Of a DNA stretch of 21,589 nt, positions 8,401 to 15,623 are shown piece after piece. A program made the translations under genes and the position numbers. The notes under the pieces were generated by a model that was given only the letters and a program-made list of their open reading frames with translations, did no database searches and was not told the DNA's origin. Each line of letters begins with the position of its first letter. The first letter of the stretch is position 1. The stretch is from Trichomonas vaginalis G3 (lineage: Eukaryota > Parabasalia > Trichomonadida > Trichomonadidae), in contig NW_026529263.1 of assembly GCF_026262505.1 (NCBI RefSeq), positions 1-21,589 on the forward strand. The letters are read 5' to 3'.

Positions 8401-9141
8401 GATCTTCCTTAACGAAGGAATACTACAAAGGAAGAAGTCATAGTTTGATTCAAGGACTTTAGATGCTAATTCTTGTACTTCTGCTATTGGAGCTTCATTA
8501 AGTAACTGATGAACTAATGATCCCATTGTATTGATGTTCAAATGACGCAAAATGTTTCTCTTCTCATCAAAGTCGTAATAGAATGTCCACTTCTGTTTGA
8601 AAAGGTCTATCTGTCCAATGAACTTTGCCATAACTCTTGGAAACATCTTGTTGAAGTAATCTTTTCCTCTTGGACTGTATTGGTCAATGTTAAACATAAT
8701 GAATCTTTCTCCTGCTTTAGTTATTGGGTCTAACCATTTCTCATCAGGAATTTTTTGACCATTAATGTTCTTAACAACGTAAAAGGCATTCTGTATTTCT
8801 TTGTATGCTAATTCGCTCTCATCAATCTTTGGTGGAGGGTCTGAGTATATTGGTTGCATCTCCATTAACGCTCTATTATGAGATCTCTGATCGTGATCTA
8901 AAGCAACTGGGGAATTTGAAGCTGGAACATTCATGATACCATTGTAGTCATCATAGAAGCTCTTAGCATTCTTGAAAATATCTGCTACACTTCCTGTACC
9001 TCCTTGATTCTTAATTGCCAGAGCTAATTTATTGGTAATGTCTTTAGCTTTCTTAGGCATTTTGATCCCAAACATATCAAGCATACCTTTCTTATCTTCT
9101 GGTGAAAGGTTATTAACTAATCCTTTTATAGCATTGAGCAT
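5452..9141 (-). CDS. polB: Protein-primed family B DNA polymerase (Polinton type)
   Basis: This 1229-residue protein is the replicative polymerase of the element. It has all the 3'-5' proofreading motifs: DFE at 548-550 (Exo I), HNLSYD at 598-603 (Exo II) and YCGQD at 724-728 (Exo III). The polymerase motifs follow: DFDAVSLYPS at 813-822 (A), LLLNSIYGK at 969-977 (B), QDTDS at 1064-1068 (C) and GKKTY at 1121-1125 (the K-Y motif). Inserts between A and B fit the TPR regions of the protein-primed branch. The N-terminal 500 residues lie outside the catalytic core; residues about 345-430 (CFIYACIQAG to YDHYML) have a Cys...His pattern that recalls OTU-type cysteine proteases and may contain or hide the priming protein. 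It has a short T-run leader and a minus-strand capsid-type gene just upstream. Confidence 0.97.
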   Translation of the reverse strand: MLNAIKGLVNNLSPEDKKGMLDMFGIKMPKKAKDITNKLALAIKNQGGTGSVADIFKNAKSFYDDYNGIMNVPASNSPVALDHDQRSHNRALMEMQPIYSDPPPKIDESELAYKEIQNAFYVVKNINGQKIPDEKWLDPITKAGERFIMFNIDQYSPRGKDYFNKMFPRVMAKFIGQIDLFKQKWTFYYDFDEKRNILRHLNINTMGSLVHQLLNEAPIAEVQELASKVLESNYDFFLCSIPSLRKIEIFDYTAYSDVDASALRKGTYTPYKLTAEEQVMLDTMRAAGQEKIALKIIKQNHSKKRNRSRNGQLWTWTCKLPINLERYQIFNELNAETAKKMMKDSCFIYACIQAGVDEATINHMREIIRVKDFPMSKIKVIAKETGIRFHVIKYNEKYSNHSYTYEPDEEPKMTVELLLMYDHYMLNEKLPISSMFIKNYEDVCKLCKDWTLEKKMLVNRRYETRYAINSKLVTPLAKVIELLFANNYFEPIRTGELCTYFTTMYNENLEEMIDLTYNERYCARMKKDWSSETKKDMKFPREHVFFADFEASTDGNIHKAYNICFMEDDDDGYTSIWGSDCASKFLEALPDKSLVYFHNLSYDVTFLMSQLEEITGTPIIKGSQTMQIQGKYKGKLLCFKDSYAIISTKLERFPEMFHLTSGEKEVFPYNYYTEELVNTTKVGNIDDAMNHVKDIEAFNENIEKIEDCKIDDEHFDMEVYSSFYCGQDVRILRDGFLKFRNDLMTEFEIDAYDYVSISSISNKLFEKRVYWKNGNLFDLAGKPREYISKCIQGGRCMLAENKKQYNEGELITDFDAVSLYPSAIARLYCLEGIPKVMTEEMKSSEYLLEHLFDDDQAEPTKEKFISGFYCQIEILSIGKNSAFPLIVVNPDINPDLHVARSSNTCCKMFVDHITLQDLIKFQEISCKVIDGYYYDGKRDMTIRNEVKKLFELRAKYKKEGNPIQEIIKLLLNSIYGKTILKPIDKKIRFIKDNKLTDYIIKNYNDIQTIEFIPDSELSCVKSFKPIVRHFNYCPLGVSILSMSKRIMNEVFFTAEDLGLKLFYQDTDSLHLYEKDLDKLAEEYKRRYNRELIGKALGQFHSDFAEITAGHMSKAQRSIFVGKKTYLDELTNDLKEIAFHCRMKGITQDVIALTANQMFPDAIQVHYDEKKGLFFPEKVGEKYSIVELYKSLYEGDEITFDLCIGSKPCFNKNKDFTISTKSSFERKLKF

Positions 9142-9168
9142 GTTGGTCTTTTATAACCGATAAAAAAA
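9142..9168 (-). promoter_or_regulatory. T-run leader motif of the polymerase gene
   Basis: On the minus strand a run of seven T is followed by ATCGGTTATAAAAG and then the ATG nine bases later. Nearly the same core (TTTTTATCGGGTATATAAAG) precedes the plus-strand gene at 12949, which argues that this is a real shared control element and not just AT-rich sequence. Confidence 0.55.
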
Positions 9169-9184
9169 TATACGTTATTTTTTT

Positions 9185-10027
9185 TTAATCGTCATCGTAA
9201 TCATAATCGTACGAAGATTCTGTATCATCATCACTGACATCATTGGTTTCTCTAACTTCTGGCTTATCTGGTTTAATCTCTATCACCATAAACATTGGTG
9301 ACAATAATCGAACAGGCTGATCTTGGAAGTCAACTAAGGTAAACGTAACATTAGTTAGTTCCCATGGAAATGCATCTATCCATGGTGAGGATTCCTTACA
9401 TATAAGTGGTTTACCAGATATCCAGAACTCATTGATGTTATAACATGTAGATCTGTACATGATCTTTCTTCGATCATCAACTTGGTCAATATTATTGAAC
9501 CCAGAGATGACAGACATTGATGAACGAAGGTATAACTGATACCCGAAGTTGAGCATAGGTGGTTTTGGCATTTGTAGATAATAATTATGTACAATAGGTA
9601 GTTCTATTCCATATGCACCTAAAATAAGATTTGCTCTATGTGAAGCATCTTTTAAATAGACTTTATGTCCTTTGTCCTGTGACGTAAATATAAGTTGATT
9701 CGTAGCACTCAGTGAAACTGTTACATTATGTTGACCTTTTTTCTTGTTATAATAATCAAACTGTTTTGTTACAATCTCTTGTAGTTTTGATACAATAGTA
9801 TCCATATCAAATGAAAGAGCTGACTTAAATGTACACACCTTTTCTTCTCCATCTTCGTCTAACTGTAAGACAAAATAATCTGTTTCGTCACAAACAATAA
9901 AGTTCGCCATAGTACTGACACTTTTTACTCTCATCTTTATCTTACTTGGATGCCCCATGTTAGGATCTGCTTGAAACTGTATTGTCCCGTAGTTATTAGG
10001 ATCAGTCGATTGTAGATAATACATCAT
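9185..10027 (-). CDS. Probable minor capsid (penton-type) protein
   Basis: This 280-residue protein has a plan I associate with the minor capsid proteins of Polinton-like viruses. A first domain (about 30-140) has alternating beta strands around a helix that would space a loop (DMDTIVSKLQEIV), ending in a LILGAYG turn. A second beta domain ends with LTNVTFTLVDFQDQPVRLL and FMVIEIK (224-252), resembling the last strands of the family's jelly roll. A very acidic tail of Asp, Glu and Tyr closes it. It would sit at the fivefold vertices, and it is divergent from the fibre-type gene with only 19 bp between them, which fits a penton and fibre pair. The double ATG at 10027/10024 leaves the exact start open by one codon. 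Confidence 0.55.
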   Translation of the reverse strand: MMYYLQSTDPNNYGTIQFQADPNMGHPSKIKMRVKSVSTMANFIVCDETDYFVLQLDEDGEEKVCTFKSALSFDMDTIVSKLQEIVTKQFDYYNKKKGQHNVTVSLSATNQLIFTSQDKGHKVYLKDASHRANLILGAYGIELPIVHNYYLQMPKPPMLNFGYQLYLRSSMSVISGFNNIDQVDDRRKIMYRSTCYNINEFWISGKPLICKESSPWIDAFPWELTNVTFTLVDFQDQPVRLLSPMFMVIEIKPDKPEVRETNDVSDDDTESSYDYDYDDD

Positions 10028-10046
10028 TTTTATATGTAGTAAAAGA
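10028..10046. promoter_or_regulatory. Nineteen-base bidirectional promoter between penton and fibre genes
   Basis: Only 19 bases lie between the two divergent ATGs. The plus strand reads TTTTATATGTAGTAAAAGA before the ATG at 10047. The minus strand carries CTTTTACTACATATAAAA before the ATG at 10027. Both strands therefore carry the T-run, A, pyrimidine motif in the same few bases. Confidence 0.5.
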
Positions 10047-11885
10047 ATGAGTGTTGTTCCATATGCATATGAATGTTATAAGTCTAGCGTACTTCAATAT
10101 AAAGAATATACTCTCAGAATTACTGATAATGCTTTAGTCATACATAAAGAAGGTGCTGATGAAGACATTACCATCGGTCCTGGTATATTACCTATCGAGC
10201 AACCAGATGGTACAATTGTTGAAACAGACTTAAATCAATACCTTCAAGCGTTACAGAATCGTGTGACAAAAGTAGAGAATAATTACTTAGATGCTCCATT
10301 CTTCACAACTGATAGAGATTATATGTTTTCATGTATGGCGAGTAATGGTTTGCAAGAAACTCGTGAGGTAAATATTAATGAAGCATTAGAGACTATAATA
10401 TATCATGTTAAACGGTTATTATCGATTGACCATGGAGTTCATTTTGACCCAAGGTCTACACTGTTCAATATACCAATGATTGAAAACAGTCAATTAACAT
10501 TTAAAGAAGATACATTGTATAATGCTTTAAACGCAGCATTTGCTTATATATTAGGTCATGAACAAGTACAAAATAGTGGTATTGCAATATACTTAGATAA
10601 AGTTATGTTAAAGAAACCATTGACATTCACAGAAGATGGTCCAAAAGCAACTGGTATTGTTGGTGATGGAACATTATTGACGAAAGAATACTTAGCAAGT
10701 CATGTCGGAGAATTTTTCTCCACTAATGATAGCATCAGTACAACACCAGAAGTTATTTTATTGAAGAAACCAATCACATTTGATGTTAAAGGAAAGACAA
10801 AAGCAACTGGTATAGCTGGCGATGGAGTTCTTCTGACTAAGGAATACTTGAAGAAAAATATCAATGACTTCGTTGAAATTGTCAAAGATAAAGAATCTGG
10901 TCTTAAGTTCAACCCTTTATCATTCATCTTTGCCATAGCAAACGCCGGTGCTACTGCAGCCTCATGGATATCACTCCAGAGTCAAATAAATGCTCTTTGG
11001 GCTTTTGTTGAAAGTCAAGAAGGTATAGATACTGTTCTTGACACTCTGGGTAATCTTGGTCCAAATCATAAAGGAGGTTTTGTGGATGGAATAAAAAATT
11101 TAGTTGAAAAGACTAAAACAAGTTTCCAGAAGATAACTCATATAGAAAGATTCAGAAATGAAGGTTATATGGAACTTGAGAGTTTTGATGTGACTGGACC
11201 TTTGGAACCAATTCCAATGCCACGTGATGCTAATGATGAAGAAGAGAAAGATCCTGGACCAAAAACAATCATTTCTACGTTAAGTACTTTGTACCCTGAT
11301 TTTGTGACCTTAGTGAAAGTTGCTAATACATCAAGAAAGAACAATAATATTAATATGTCTGGTACTGATGACCTTACTGATTATCTTTATCTCATTCTTG
11401 CTGAATTAGCGAAGAAAGTTGAGGAGAACAAAAATAATGGAGGAAGAACTGCACTTAAGATTGCAGACAAAGCTGACAAAAGTTATGTTGACGAAGAGAT
11501 ACGTAAAGTTGCATCTAAAGAATATACTTTATCACAGTCTGTCATACTTAAGACAATCAAAGGTCCAGAGAAAGATATGTACCCAGGTGATGGTACAACA
11601 GTTAAAGTTAATGAAAGAGTTTCATTCCCATCTGGTATTGATGCAAAAGAAGTATATATTAATGGTGAAAACATCAATACAACATTGATTCCTTTGAAAA
11701 ATAATGAGTTCACTGAACCTTTGACAGTTAAATCAATTCGTTCAAGAGAAGACAAACCTGTTATAATCAATAAAATAGGAGCTGATAATGACCAACCAGT
11801 TCAAATCAAGAAAATAAGAGCTGATGACATTATCTTGAACTATACTTTAGGCTCAAGTGCTCCACAGAGAAGATCCAAGCACTAG
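10047..11885 (+). CDS. Fibre-type shaft protein with internal repeats
   Basis: This 612-residue protein looks like a virion fibre. Two similar blocks, residues about 186-216 and 236-268, share KKP-TF, KATGI-GDG and LLTKEYL. The stretch ADKADKSYVDEEI (474-485) is the type of coiled-coil spacer common in phage and giant-virus fibres, and it recurs in the next frame as ADKTYVDAEL. A hydrophobic Ala-rich part (about 292-320) may be a trimer core or a membrane-contact region. The N-terminus faces the probable penton gene and may attach to that protein. No enzyme motif is seen. The adjoining frame at 11857 carries a fibre tip. The fibre call rests on repeat style and neighbour; confidence is moderate. 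Confidence 0.6.
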   Translation: MSVVPYAYECYKSSVLQYKEYTLRITDNALVIHKEGADEDITIGPGILPIEQPDGTIVETDLNQYLQALQNRVTKVENNYLDAPFFTTDRDYMFSCMASNGLQETREVNINEALETIIYHVKRLLSIDHGVHFDPRSTLFNIPMIENSQLTFKEDTLYNALNAAFAYILGHEQVQNSGIAIYLDKVMLKKPLTFTEDGPKATGIVGDGTLLTKEYLASHVGEFFSTNDSISTTPEVILLKKPITFDVKGKTKATGIAGDGVLLTKEYLKKNINDFVEIVKDKESGLKFNPLSFIFAIANAGATAASWISLQSQINALWAFVESQEGIDTVLDTLGNLGPNHKGGFVDGIKNLVEKTKTSFQKITHIERFRNEGYMELESFDVTGPLEPIPMPRDANDEEEKDPGPKTIISTLSTLYPDFVTLVKVANTSRKNNNINMSGTDDLTDYLYLILAELAKKVEENKNNGGRTALKIADKADKSYVDEEIRKVASKEYTLSQSVILKTIKGPEKDMYPGDGTTVKVNERVSFPSGIDAKEVYINGENINTTLIPLKNNEFTEPLTVKSIRSREDKPVIINKIGADNDQPVQIKKIRADDIILNYTLGSSAPQRRSKH

Positions 11886-12714
11886 TAAAGATACACTTAA
11901 TAGTTTAGATAGTAAATGTACGAACATTGAAGGTCATGTCAGAAACTTTGAAACACATGAGCTACCAACAATGTTAGATAAGAAAGCTGACAAAACTTAT
12001 GTGGATGCAGAACTAACAAAGAAATTTTGGAAACCAGATAAAATGACATTTACAACAGAAATTATAAATGGTGAACCAGCAACTCCATTTGAATTTGTTA
12101 GAGGTCTTCAACCAGATACTTTTGAATTTTTCTTGGATAATTCTATTGAACTAACATTACATTATAAAAGTGGAACAAATGCAACATTTCATCCGGGAGA
12201 TACATTCCAAATGGTATTTAATGACATAAGTTCTTTAGAATATGTTTATAGAGCTATGAGCATATATGATTTAATATATCCTATAGGAGCTGTTTATACG
12301 TCTATGAATCCAATAAATCCAAACACTTTATTTGGTGGTAGATGGTATGAAATAGTTGACAGTTTTCCATTCTACACTAATACGCAGTCAATGAAGATGG
12401 GAGGTTCAAAGAAAATAGGTATTGAAAACCTTCCTTCACATATGCATAGGTTCAGTGGAAGAACATCTGTGGAAGGAAACCATTCACATTCAATGACAAA
12501 AAGAGGTTATACAAATCTTGCAGCAGGTTCGGATAGACAGGGAATGCATAGATATGATATTTCAAGTGACCCAGTAGATTCAAGCACAGGTATTTTCTGT
12601 GGAACTGCAGGAAATCATACACATGTTGTAGCTGGCATTACAGACCCAGCAGGTAATGGAAAAGATTATATGCCTCCTTATATAACAATGCACGCTTGGA
12701 TACGAGTTGGTTAA
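11857..12714 (+). CDS. Fibre tip protein with phage tail-collar-like C-terminal domain
   Basis: The frame has a GTG first, with the first ATG at 11971; the true start is not settled. After the ADKTYVDAEL spacer (44-53) and a beta-rich part comes a typical fibre tip: YPIGAVYTSMNPINPNTLFG (141-160) and GRWYEI, then NLPSHMHRFSG, GNHSHS and GNHTHV, and finally YMPPYITMHAWIRVG at the very end. The YP-G-VY start, the paired His-x-His turns (which bind metal in known short tail fibre tips) and the MPPY...W-R end are hallmarks of collar-type receptor-binding tips of bacteriophages. Finding it in a eukaryotic Polinton suggests a host-attachment fibre taken from, or exchanged with, phage-like sources. 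Confidence 0.8.
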   Translation: MLHREDPSTSKDTLNSLDSKCTNIEGHVRNFETHELPTMLDKKADKTYVDAELTKKFWKPDKMTFTTEIINGEPATPFEFVRGLQPDTFEFFLDNSIELTLHYKSGTNATFHPGDTFQMVFNDISSLEYVYRAMSIYDLIYPIGAVYTSMNPINPNTLFGGRWYEIVDSFPFYTNTQSMKMGGSKKIGIENLPSHMHRFSGRTSVEGNHSHSMTKRGYTNLAAGSDRQGMHRYDISSDPVDSSTGIFCGTAGNHTHVVAGITDPAGNGKDYMPPYITMHAWIRVG

Positions 12715-12884
12715 CTCAAGATCACGATCACAAACTGTTTCTCAGTATGAATGAGTAGCTCTATTTTTACATCATTACTGAAGTATTTCTTTTCTTCATC
12801 AATGACAGAAAGAATGTTTTCATCATCTTTTAAAGATCTTACCAAAGTTAGATCTTCATCAGAAAATCTCAAAGAAAGACTCAT
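12711..12884 (-). CDS. 57-residue element protein of unknown function
   Basis: A short frame from the ATG at 12884 encodes an acidic protein starting MSLSLRFSDEDLTLVRSL and ending in a hydrophobic strand (FVIVILS). It has a good T-run leader, it fills the gap between its neighbours exactly, and its stop overlaps the end of the fibre tip gene by four bases, tail to tail. I recognise no family; the composition suggests a small alpha/beta fold. These points make it more than a chance frame. Confidence 0.55.
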   Translation of the reverse strand: MSLSLRFSDEDLTLVRSLKDDENILSVIDEEKKYFSNDVKIELLIHTEKQFVIVILS

Positions 12885-12901
12885 TTATGCACTAATAAAA
12901 A
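12885..12901 (-). promoter_or_regulatory. T-run leader motif of the 57-residue gene
   Basis: The minus strand reads TTTTTATTAGTGCATAA directly before the ATG, close to the methyltransferase leader TTTTTATTACCATATAA in the same position. Confidence 0.5.
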
Positions 12902-12928
12902 TATAGCTAATTATTTTTTTATCTGAAC

Positions 12929-12948
12929 TTTTTATCGGGTATATAAAG
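12929..12948 (+). promoter_or_regulatory. T-run leader motif of the 147-residue gene
   Basis: TTTTTATCGGGTATATAAAG runs into the ATG at 12949. It shares TTTTTATCGG and a TATAAA-like part with the polymerase leader. A second, longer T-run lies about 20 bases further upstream. Confidence 0.5.
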
Positions 12949-13392
12949 ATGTCTGAACATCATATAAAGTTCTTTAAGATCCAACAGTTTGTAGATGAAG
13001 TGAAGAAGCAAAATAAAACAGCAAAGAGACTACTTATATGCTTACCACAAACATTATGTCAAGGAAAGTATGGTTATAGTGCAAGTCCGATCATGATCTT
13101 TGTCGATAAGCAGAAATACACAAATGAAGGTTTAGCTAATTTACTCAAGTTTGAAAAGATAGCTATAAACATTCCTGACCATTTCTCAGCGAGAATAAAC
13201 CTTGACAAGACTAAAAGTTATTGTTTATATGTAGATCTCACGAAATCAACAAAGAGTAAAGACAAAGAATATAACCCAGTTGAACTTAAGACAATGGGTA
13301 AGAACTTACTCAAAGCTGCTATCAAACCTGTCGAAGAGATCGACATTGAGGATGAAGCAGAAGAAATAGATGTAGATCCTGATGCATTATAA
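12949..13392 (+). CDS. 147-residue element protein, unknown function
   Basis: The protein starts MSEHHIKFFKIQQFVDEVKK and has a mixed alpha/beta core of about 110 residues with several hydrophobic strands (RLLICLP, IMIFVDK, YCLYVDL), followed by an acidic tail (EEIDIEDEAEEIDVDPDAL). The compact fold with an acidic tail could suit a DNA-mimic, a chaperone or a single-strand-binding protein, but nothing in it decides between these and no family was recognised. It is convergent with the 100-residue minus-strand gene, 10 bp away. The gene has its own T-run leader. Confidence 0.65.
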   Translation: MSEHHIKFFKIQQFVDEVKKQNKTAKRLLICLPQTLCQGKYGYSASPIMIFVDKQKYTNEGLANLLKFEKIAINIPDHFSARINLDKTKSYCLYVDLTKSTKSKDKEYNPVELKTMGKNLLKAAIKPVEEIDIEDEAEEIDVDPDAL

Positions 13393-13402
13393 ACGATAAA
13401 GT

Positions 13403-13705
13403 TTATTTTTGGAGGAAGATGGTGTCAGACCCTTTAATCTGGTATGCTTGTTCTAGGTAATTGCAGAAACCTAGAAAGATTGGTATTGGTCTGAGTTTCA
13501 TATCTGTTCTCTCATCTCTCCATTGAAGCAAGTAAATTTTCATGAAGAGTTCGTCTGGATTCTCAGGTTTTGGTACACACTGATCGAAGATCTGTATGAC
13601 CTCTTCATGACCGTACTCCCTATGGTCAGACATGAGTGTTAAGAAGAACTTTTGCATCTTCGGACCAGGTTTAGCATCTATGCAACGAGTGGGTCTCATT
13701 GACAT
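13403..13705 (-). CDS. 100-residue element protein, unknown function
   Basis: The ATG at 13705 is preferred over an in-frame GTG at 13714. The protein starts MSMRPTRCIDAKPGPKMQKF, is well mixed in composition, and looks mainly helical with aromatic residues (KIYLLQWRDER, IFLGFCNYLEQAY), so it should be a folded globular protein. I know no family for it. It is divergent from the 68-residue gene at 13729 with 23 bp between the ATGs. Confidence 0.6.
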   Translation of the reverse strand: MSMRPTRCIDAKPGPKMQKFFLTLMSDHREYGHEEVIQIFDQCVPKPENPDELFMKIYLLQWRDERTDMKLRPIPIFLGFCNYLEQAYQIKGSDTIFLQK

Positions 13706-13728
13706 TTTTGTCACTTTTATTTGGTCGA

Positions 13729-13935
13729 ATGGAAGGATTCGAGTTCATGCCACTTGACAGCAAAGAAGGTGCAGAAGAGGTTGTTGTTGCTGCATTCTAT
13801 GCGAGCTCACACGTTGACGCATTCCGAACTTACCAGGATGACCTCGAAAAAGAAGGTCGAAAGCTTGGAAAGATCCAAATGTTGCTTGAGTTCTTCCGTG
13901 GAAACCTTGCACAGAAGTATGAGAAGAAAGAATAA
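13729..13935 (+). CDS. 68-residue helical element protein
   Basis: The start MEGFEFMPLD is chosen because TTTTATTTGGTCGA precedes it and because the frame further upstream lies under the divergent gene. The protein has a helix rich in Ala and Val, then a charged helix (YQDDLEKEGRKLGKIQMLLEF). Codons end in G or C more often than in the capsid or fibre genes. The function is unknown. Confidence 0.55.
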   Translation: MEGFEFMPLDSKEGAEEVVVAAFYASSHVDAFRTYQDDLEKEGRKLGKIQMLLEFFRGNLAQKYEKKE

Positions 13936-13950
13936 ACAACTAATTATTAC

Positions 13951-13963
13951 TGAGCTTAGCTCA
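13951..13963. repeat. Small palindrome between two convergent genes
   Basis: TGAGC and GCTCA flank a TTA loop in the 57-bp gap between the 68-residue plus gene and the 168-residue minus gene. It could mark a shared 3' end, but it is short. Confidence 0.25.
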
Positions 13964-13992
13964 TAAATGTAAGTTTTTACTCTGATCAGATC

Positions 13993-14499
13993 TTAGATCT
14001 CGTCGGGACAAGCGGAAAGGATAAAGTCCATGAGCTGGACTTTTGTCTTAGTGAGCGGTACTGCGGTCATGAGTAGTTCGCGCTTGTTTGAGCCACTTGG
14101 AACGCGACCCTTCCAATTCCTCATAGATCTCAAGGCAGAGATCGTGAAGAACTCAAGGACAAAGAGTCTTTGAGACTTGGTAAGGAATCCCTCATCATCT
14201 CTTTCATCCTGGAGGGTCTTTGTGGATGCAGTGGACTTGATCTCGTCTTCCTCGATCGGATCATTCTCATAATCTTCATCACCCTTCTTCCTAAACGTCA
14301 TCTGCTCTCTCTTGTAGTCGTTCCTGAGAGCATTGAGTCCAGCTTCAAGATCTTGTGAGTTCTTTGCAGGTTTATTGAAAGTTTTCTTTTCCTGCATTTG
14401 CTGTATAAGCTGGGTTTGCTGTTGCATCATCTGCATCATCATTGCCATCATATCTAGTGTTGGTGATGCTGGAGCTGGTGTTGTACCATCTTGGGACAT
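13993..14499 (-). CDS. 168-residue element protein with a Met/Gln-rich coiled region
   Basis: The start at 14499 (MSQDGTTPAPASP) is chosen because the frame upstream of it runs into a minisatellite that is open in several frames and so means little. After a Pro/Ala lead comes MMAMMMQMMQQQTQLIQQMQ (about 17-36), a likely oligomerising helix. A charged acidic linker follows, then a compact C-terminal domain with LFVLEFFTISALRSMRNWKG and LMDFILSACPDEI. The layout, a self-associating N-terminal helix plus a small folded domain, suits a scaffold or regulatory protein. Codon choice is GC-richer than in the capsid gene. It is convergent with the gene before it and divergent from the one after the minisatellite. 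No family was recognised. Confidence 0.6.
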   Translation of the reverse strand: MSQDGTTPAPASPTLDMMAMMMQMMQQQTQLIQQMQEKKTFNKPAKNSQDLEAGLNALRNDYKREQMTFRKKGDEDYENDPIEEDEIKSTASTKTLQDERDDEGFLTKSQRLFVLEFFTISALRSMRNWKGRVPSGSNKRELLMTAVPLTKTKVQLMDFILSACPDEI

Positions 14500-14517
14500 T
14501 CGGTCGTCGGTTATGTC

Positions 14518-14895
14518 TTTACAAAAGACTGCTTTACAAAAGACAGCTTTACAAAAGACAGCTTTACAAAAGACAGCTTTACAAAAGACAGCTTTACAAA
14601 AGACTGCTTTACAAAAGACAGCTTTACAAAAGACAGCTTTACAGACAGCTTTACAAAAGACAGCTTTACAAAAGACTGCTTTACAAAAGCATTTTCTCAC
14701 AAAATTGAATACTTTTGCTTTACAAAAGACGTCTTGACAAAAGATTGCTTTACAAAAGTCTGCTTTACAAAAGACGTCTTGACAAAAGATTGCTTTACAA
14801 AAGTCTGCTTTACAAAAGATTGCTTTACAAAAGATTGCTTTACAAAAGTCTGCTTTACAAAAGACAGCTTTACAAAAGATTGCTTTACAAAAGCC
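14518..14895. repeat. 15-bp minisatellite between two divergent genes
   Basis: About 24 copies of a 15-base unit near TTTACAAAAGACAGC fill the gap between the ATGs at 14499 and 14896. A first block of about 12 units (mostly ACAGC or ACTGC endings, one short unit) is parted by roughly 28 unrelated bases from a second block in which three variants, ending ACGTC, ATTGC and TCTGC, alternate and give a 45-base higher-order period. The last unit runs right up to the start codon at 14896. Because the unit is a multiple of three with no stop, long frames appear on both strands here; they are artefacts of the repeat. Confidence 0.95.
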
Positions 14896-15294
14896 ATGAC
14901 TGATCTTCATCCAATTTGTTTAATCGAACTTAATGAAGTAATTTCTGCATATCTCCTGCATGTATTTGGAAACGAGAGGATAAGACAACTCACCAAGGTT
15001 TCCAGACGCCAGATCCAAAGACTTGAATCAACTGCAGGAGTAATCCTAAGCTTTGAAGAAGGATTAACCAATAAGAAAGATGTCATTGACTCCAAGCGTG
15101 AAAGCCTTGCTGCTTTCTTACGCAAACACCCATGGGTCGATGTTGATCTCCAAACTCCTTACCAAGGACTCGTTGAAACCTTCACGACCTACAGACAGCT
15201 CCTTGACAGACCTGAGCAGAACCTTCTGGTCGAACGTGATGGCACATTAAGCCCTACAGACGAGTCAATCCAGAGAGAAGAAGCTCAAGAGTAA
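14896..15294 (+). CDS. 132-residue helical element protein
   Basis: The start MTDLHPICLIELNEV is the first ATG after the minisatellite. The protein is largely helical: ELNEVISAYLLHVFGNERIRQL, then QIQRLESTAGVILSFEEGL, then KRESLAAFLRKHPWVDVDL, ending in a polar Glu/Gln tail. It looks like a small bundle with a possible dimer face. Its codons are GC-rich for this element. The function is unknown. Its control region appears to be the repeat array itself, shared with the divergent 168-residue gene. Confidence 0.6.
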   Translation: MTDLHPICLIELNEVISAYLLHVFGNERIRQLTKVSRRQIQRLESTAGVILSFEEGLTNKKDVIDSKRESLAAFLRKHPWVDVDLQTPYQGLVETFTTYRQLLDRPEQNLLVERDGTLSPTDESIQREEAQE

Positions 15295-15330
15295 AAATCT
15301 GACATTTATACTTTACATGACATTTTTTTC

Positions 15331-15513
15331 ATGAGTGTTCACGTTAAGATCAATGATGAAAACATGACTTCATGGGAAGATATCATTGATGACATAGAGA
15401 ATGACCTTGATGAAAACATGATGGGAGCTCAAACGTCAGTTAAGGTCAAACTTGGTGAAGTTCAAGAAAAGATCTCCGAGATCAATGCAAAAATATCAAC
15501 ACTGCTAAATTAG
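15331..15513 (+). CDS. 60-residue acidic element protein
   Basis: It starts MSVHVKINDENMTSWEDI after a TTTTTTTC run that touches the ATG. The first half is acidic (DDIENDLDEN) and the second half is a short heptad-like helix (VQEKISEINAKISTLL), so it may pair with a partner. The function is unknown. Confidence 0.5.
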   Translation: MSVHVKINDENMTSWEDIIDDIENDLDENMMGAQTSVKVKLGEVQEKISEINAKISTLLN

Positions 15514-15623
15514 GTTTAGGTGCTTAAAGAGTTGACGTTTATTACAGAAGCTTGGAGAGAACTTTAAGCAAACTTGAACGTCAGAACCAAAGTCTCATAG
15601 TTGTGCTCCAGAAACTCAGTCTC

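Noticed and set aside
9142-9184. Bacterial-type origin of the polymerase gene or a plasmid origin
   Set aside because: No iterons, no DnaA-type boxes and no ribosome-binding sites are seen before the genes; the gap is explained by the T-run leader.
14518-14895. CRISPR-like array
   Set aside because: The units are head-to-tail 15-mers without unique spacers of even length; it is a minisatellite in a eukaryote.
14518-14910. Several long frames on both strands reading FCKAV, FTKDS, LYKRQ or LQKTA repeats
   Set aside because: They arise because the 15-base unit is a multiple of three with no stop in most frames. Frames on both strands are equally open, so they say nothing about coding; the flanking genes are started at the ATGs outside the array.
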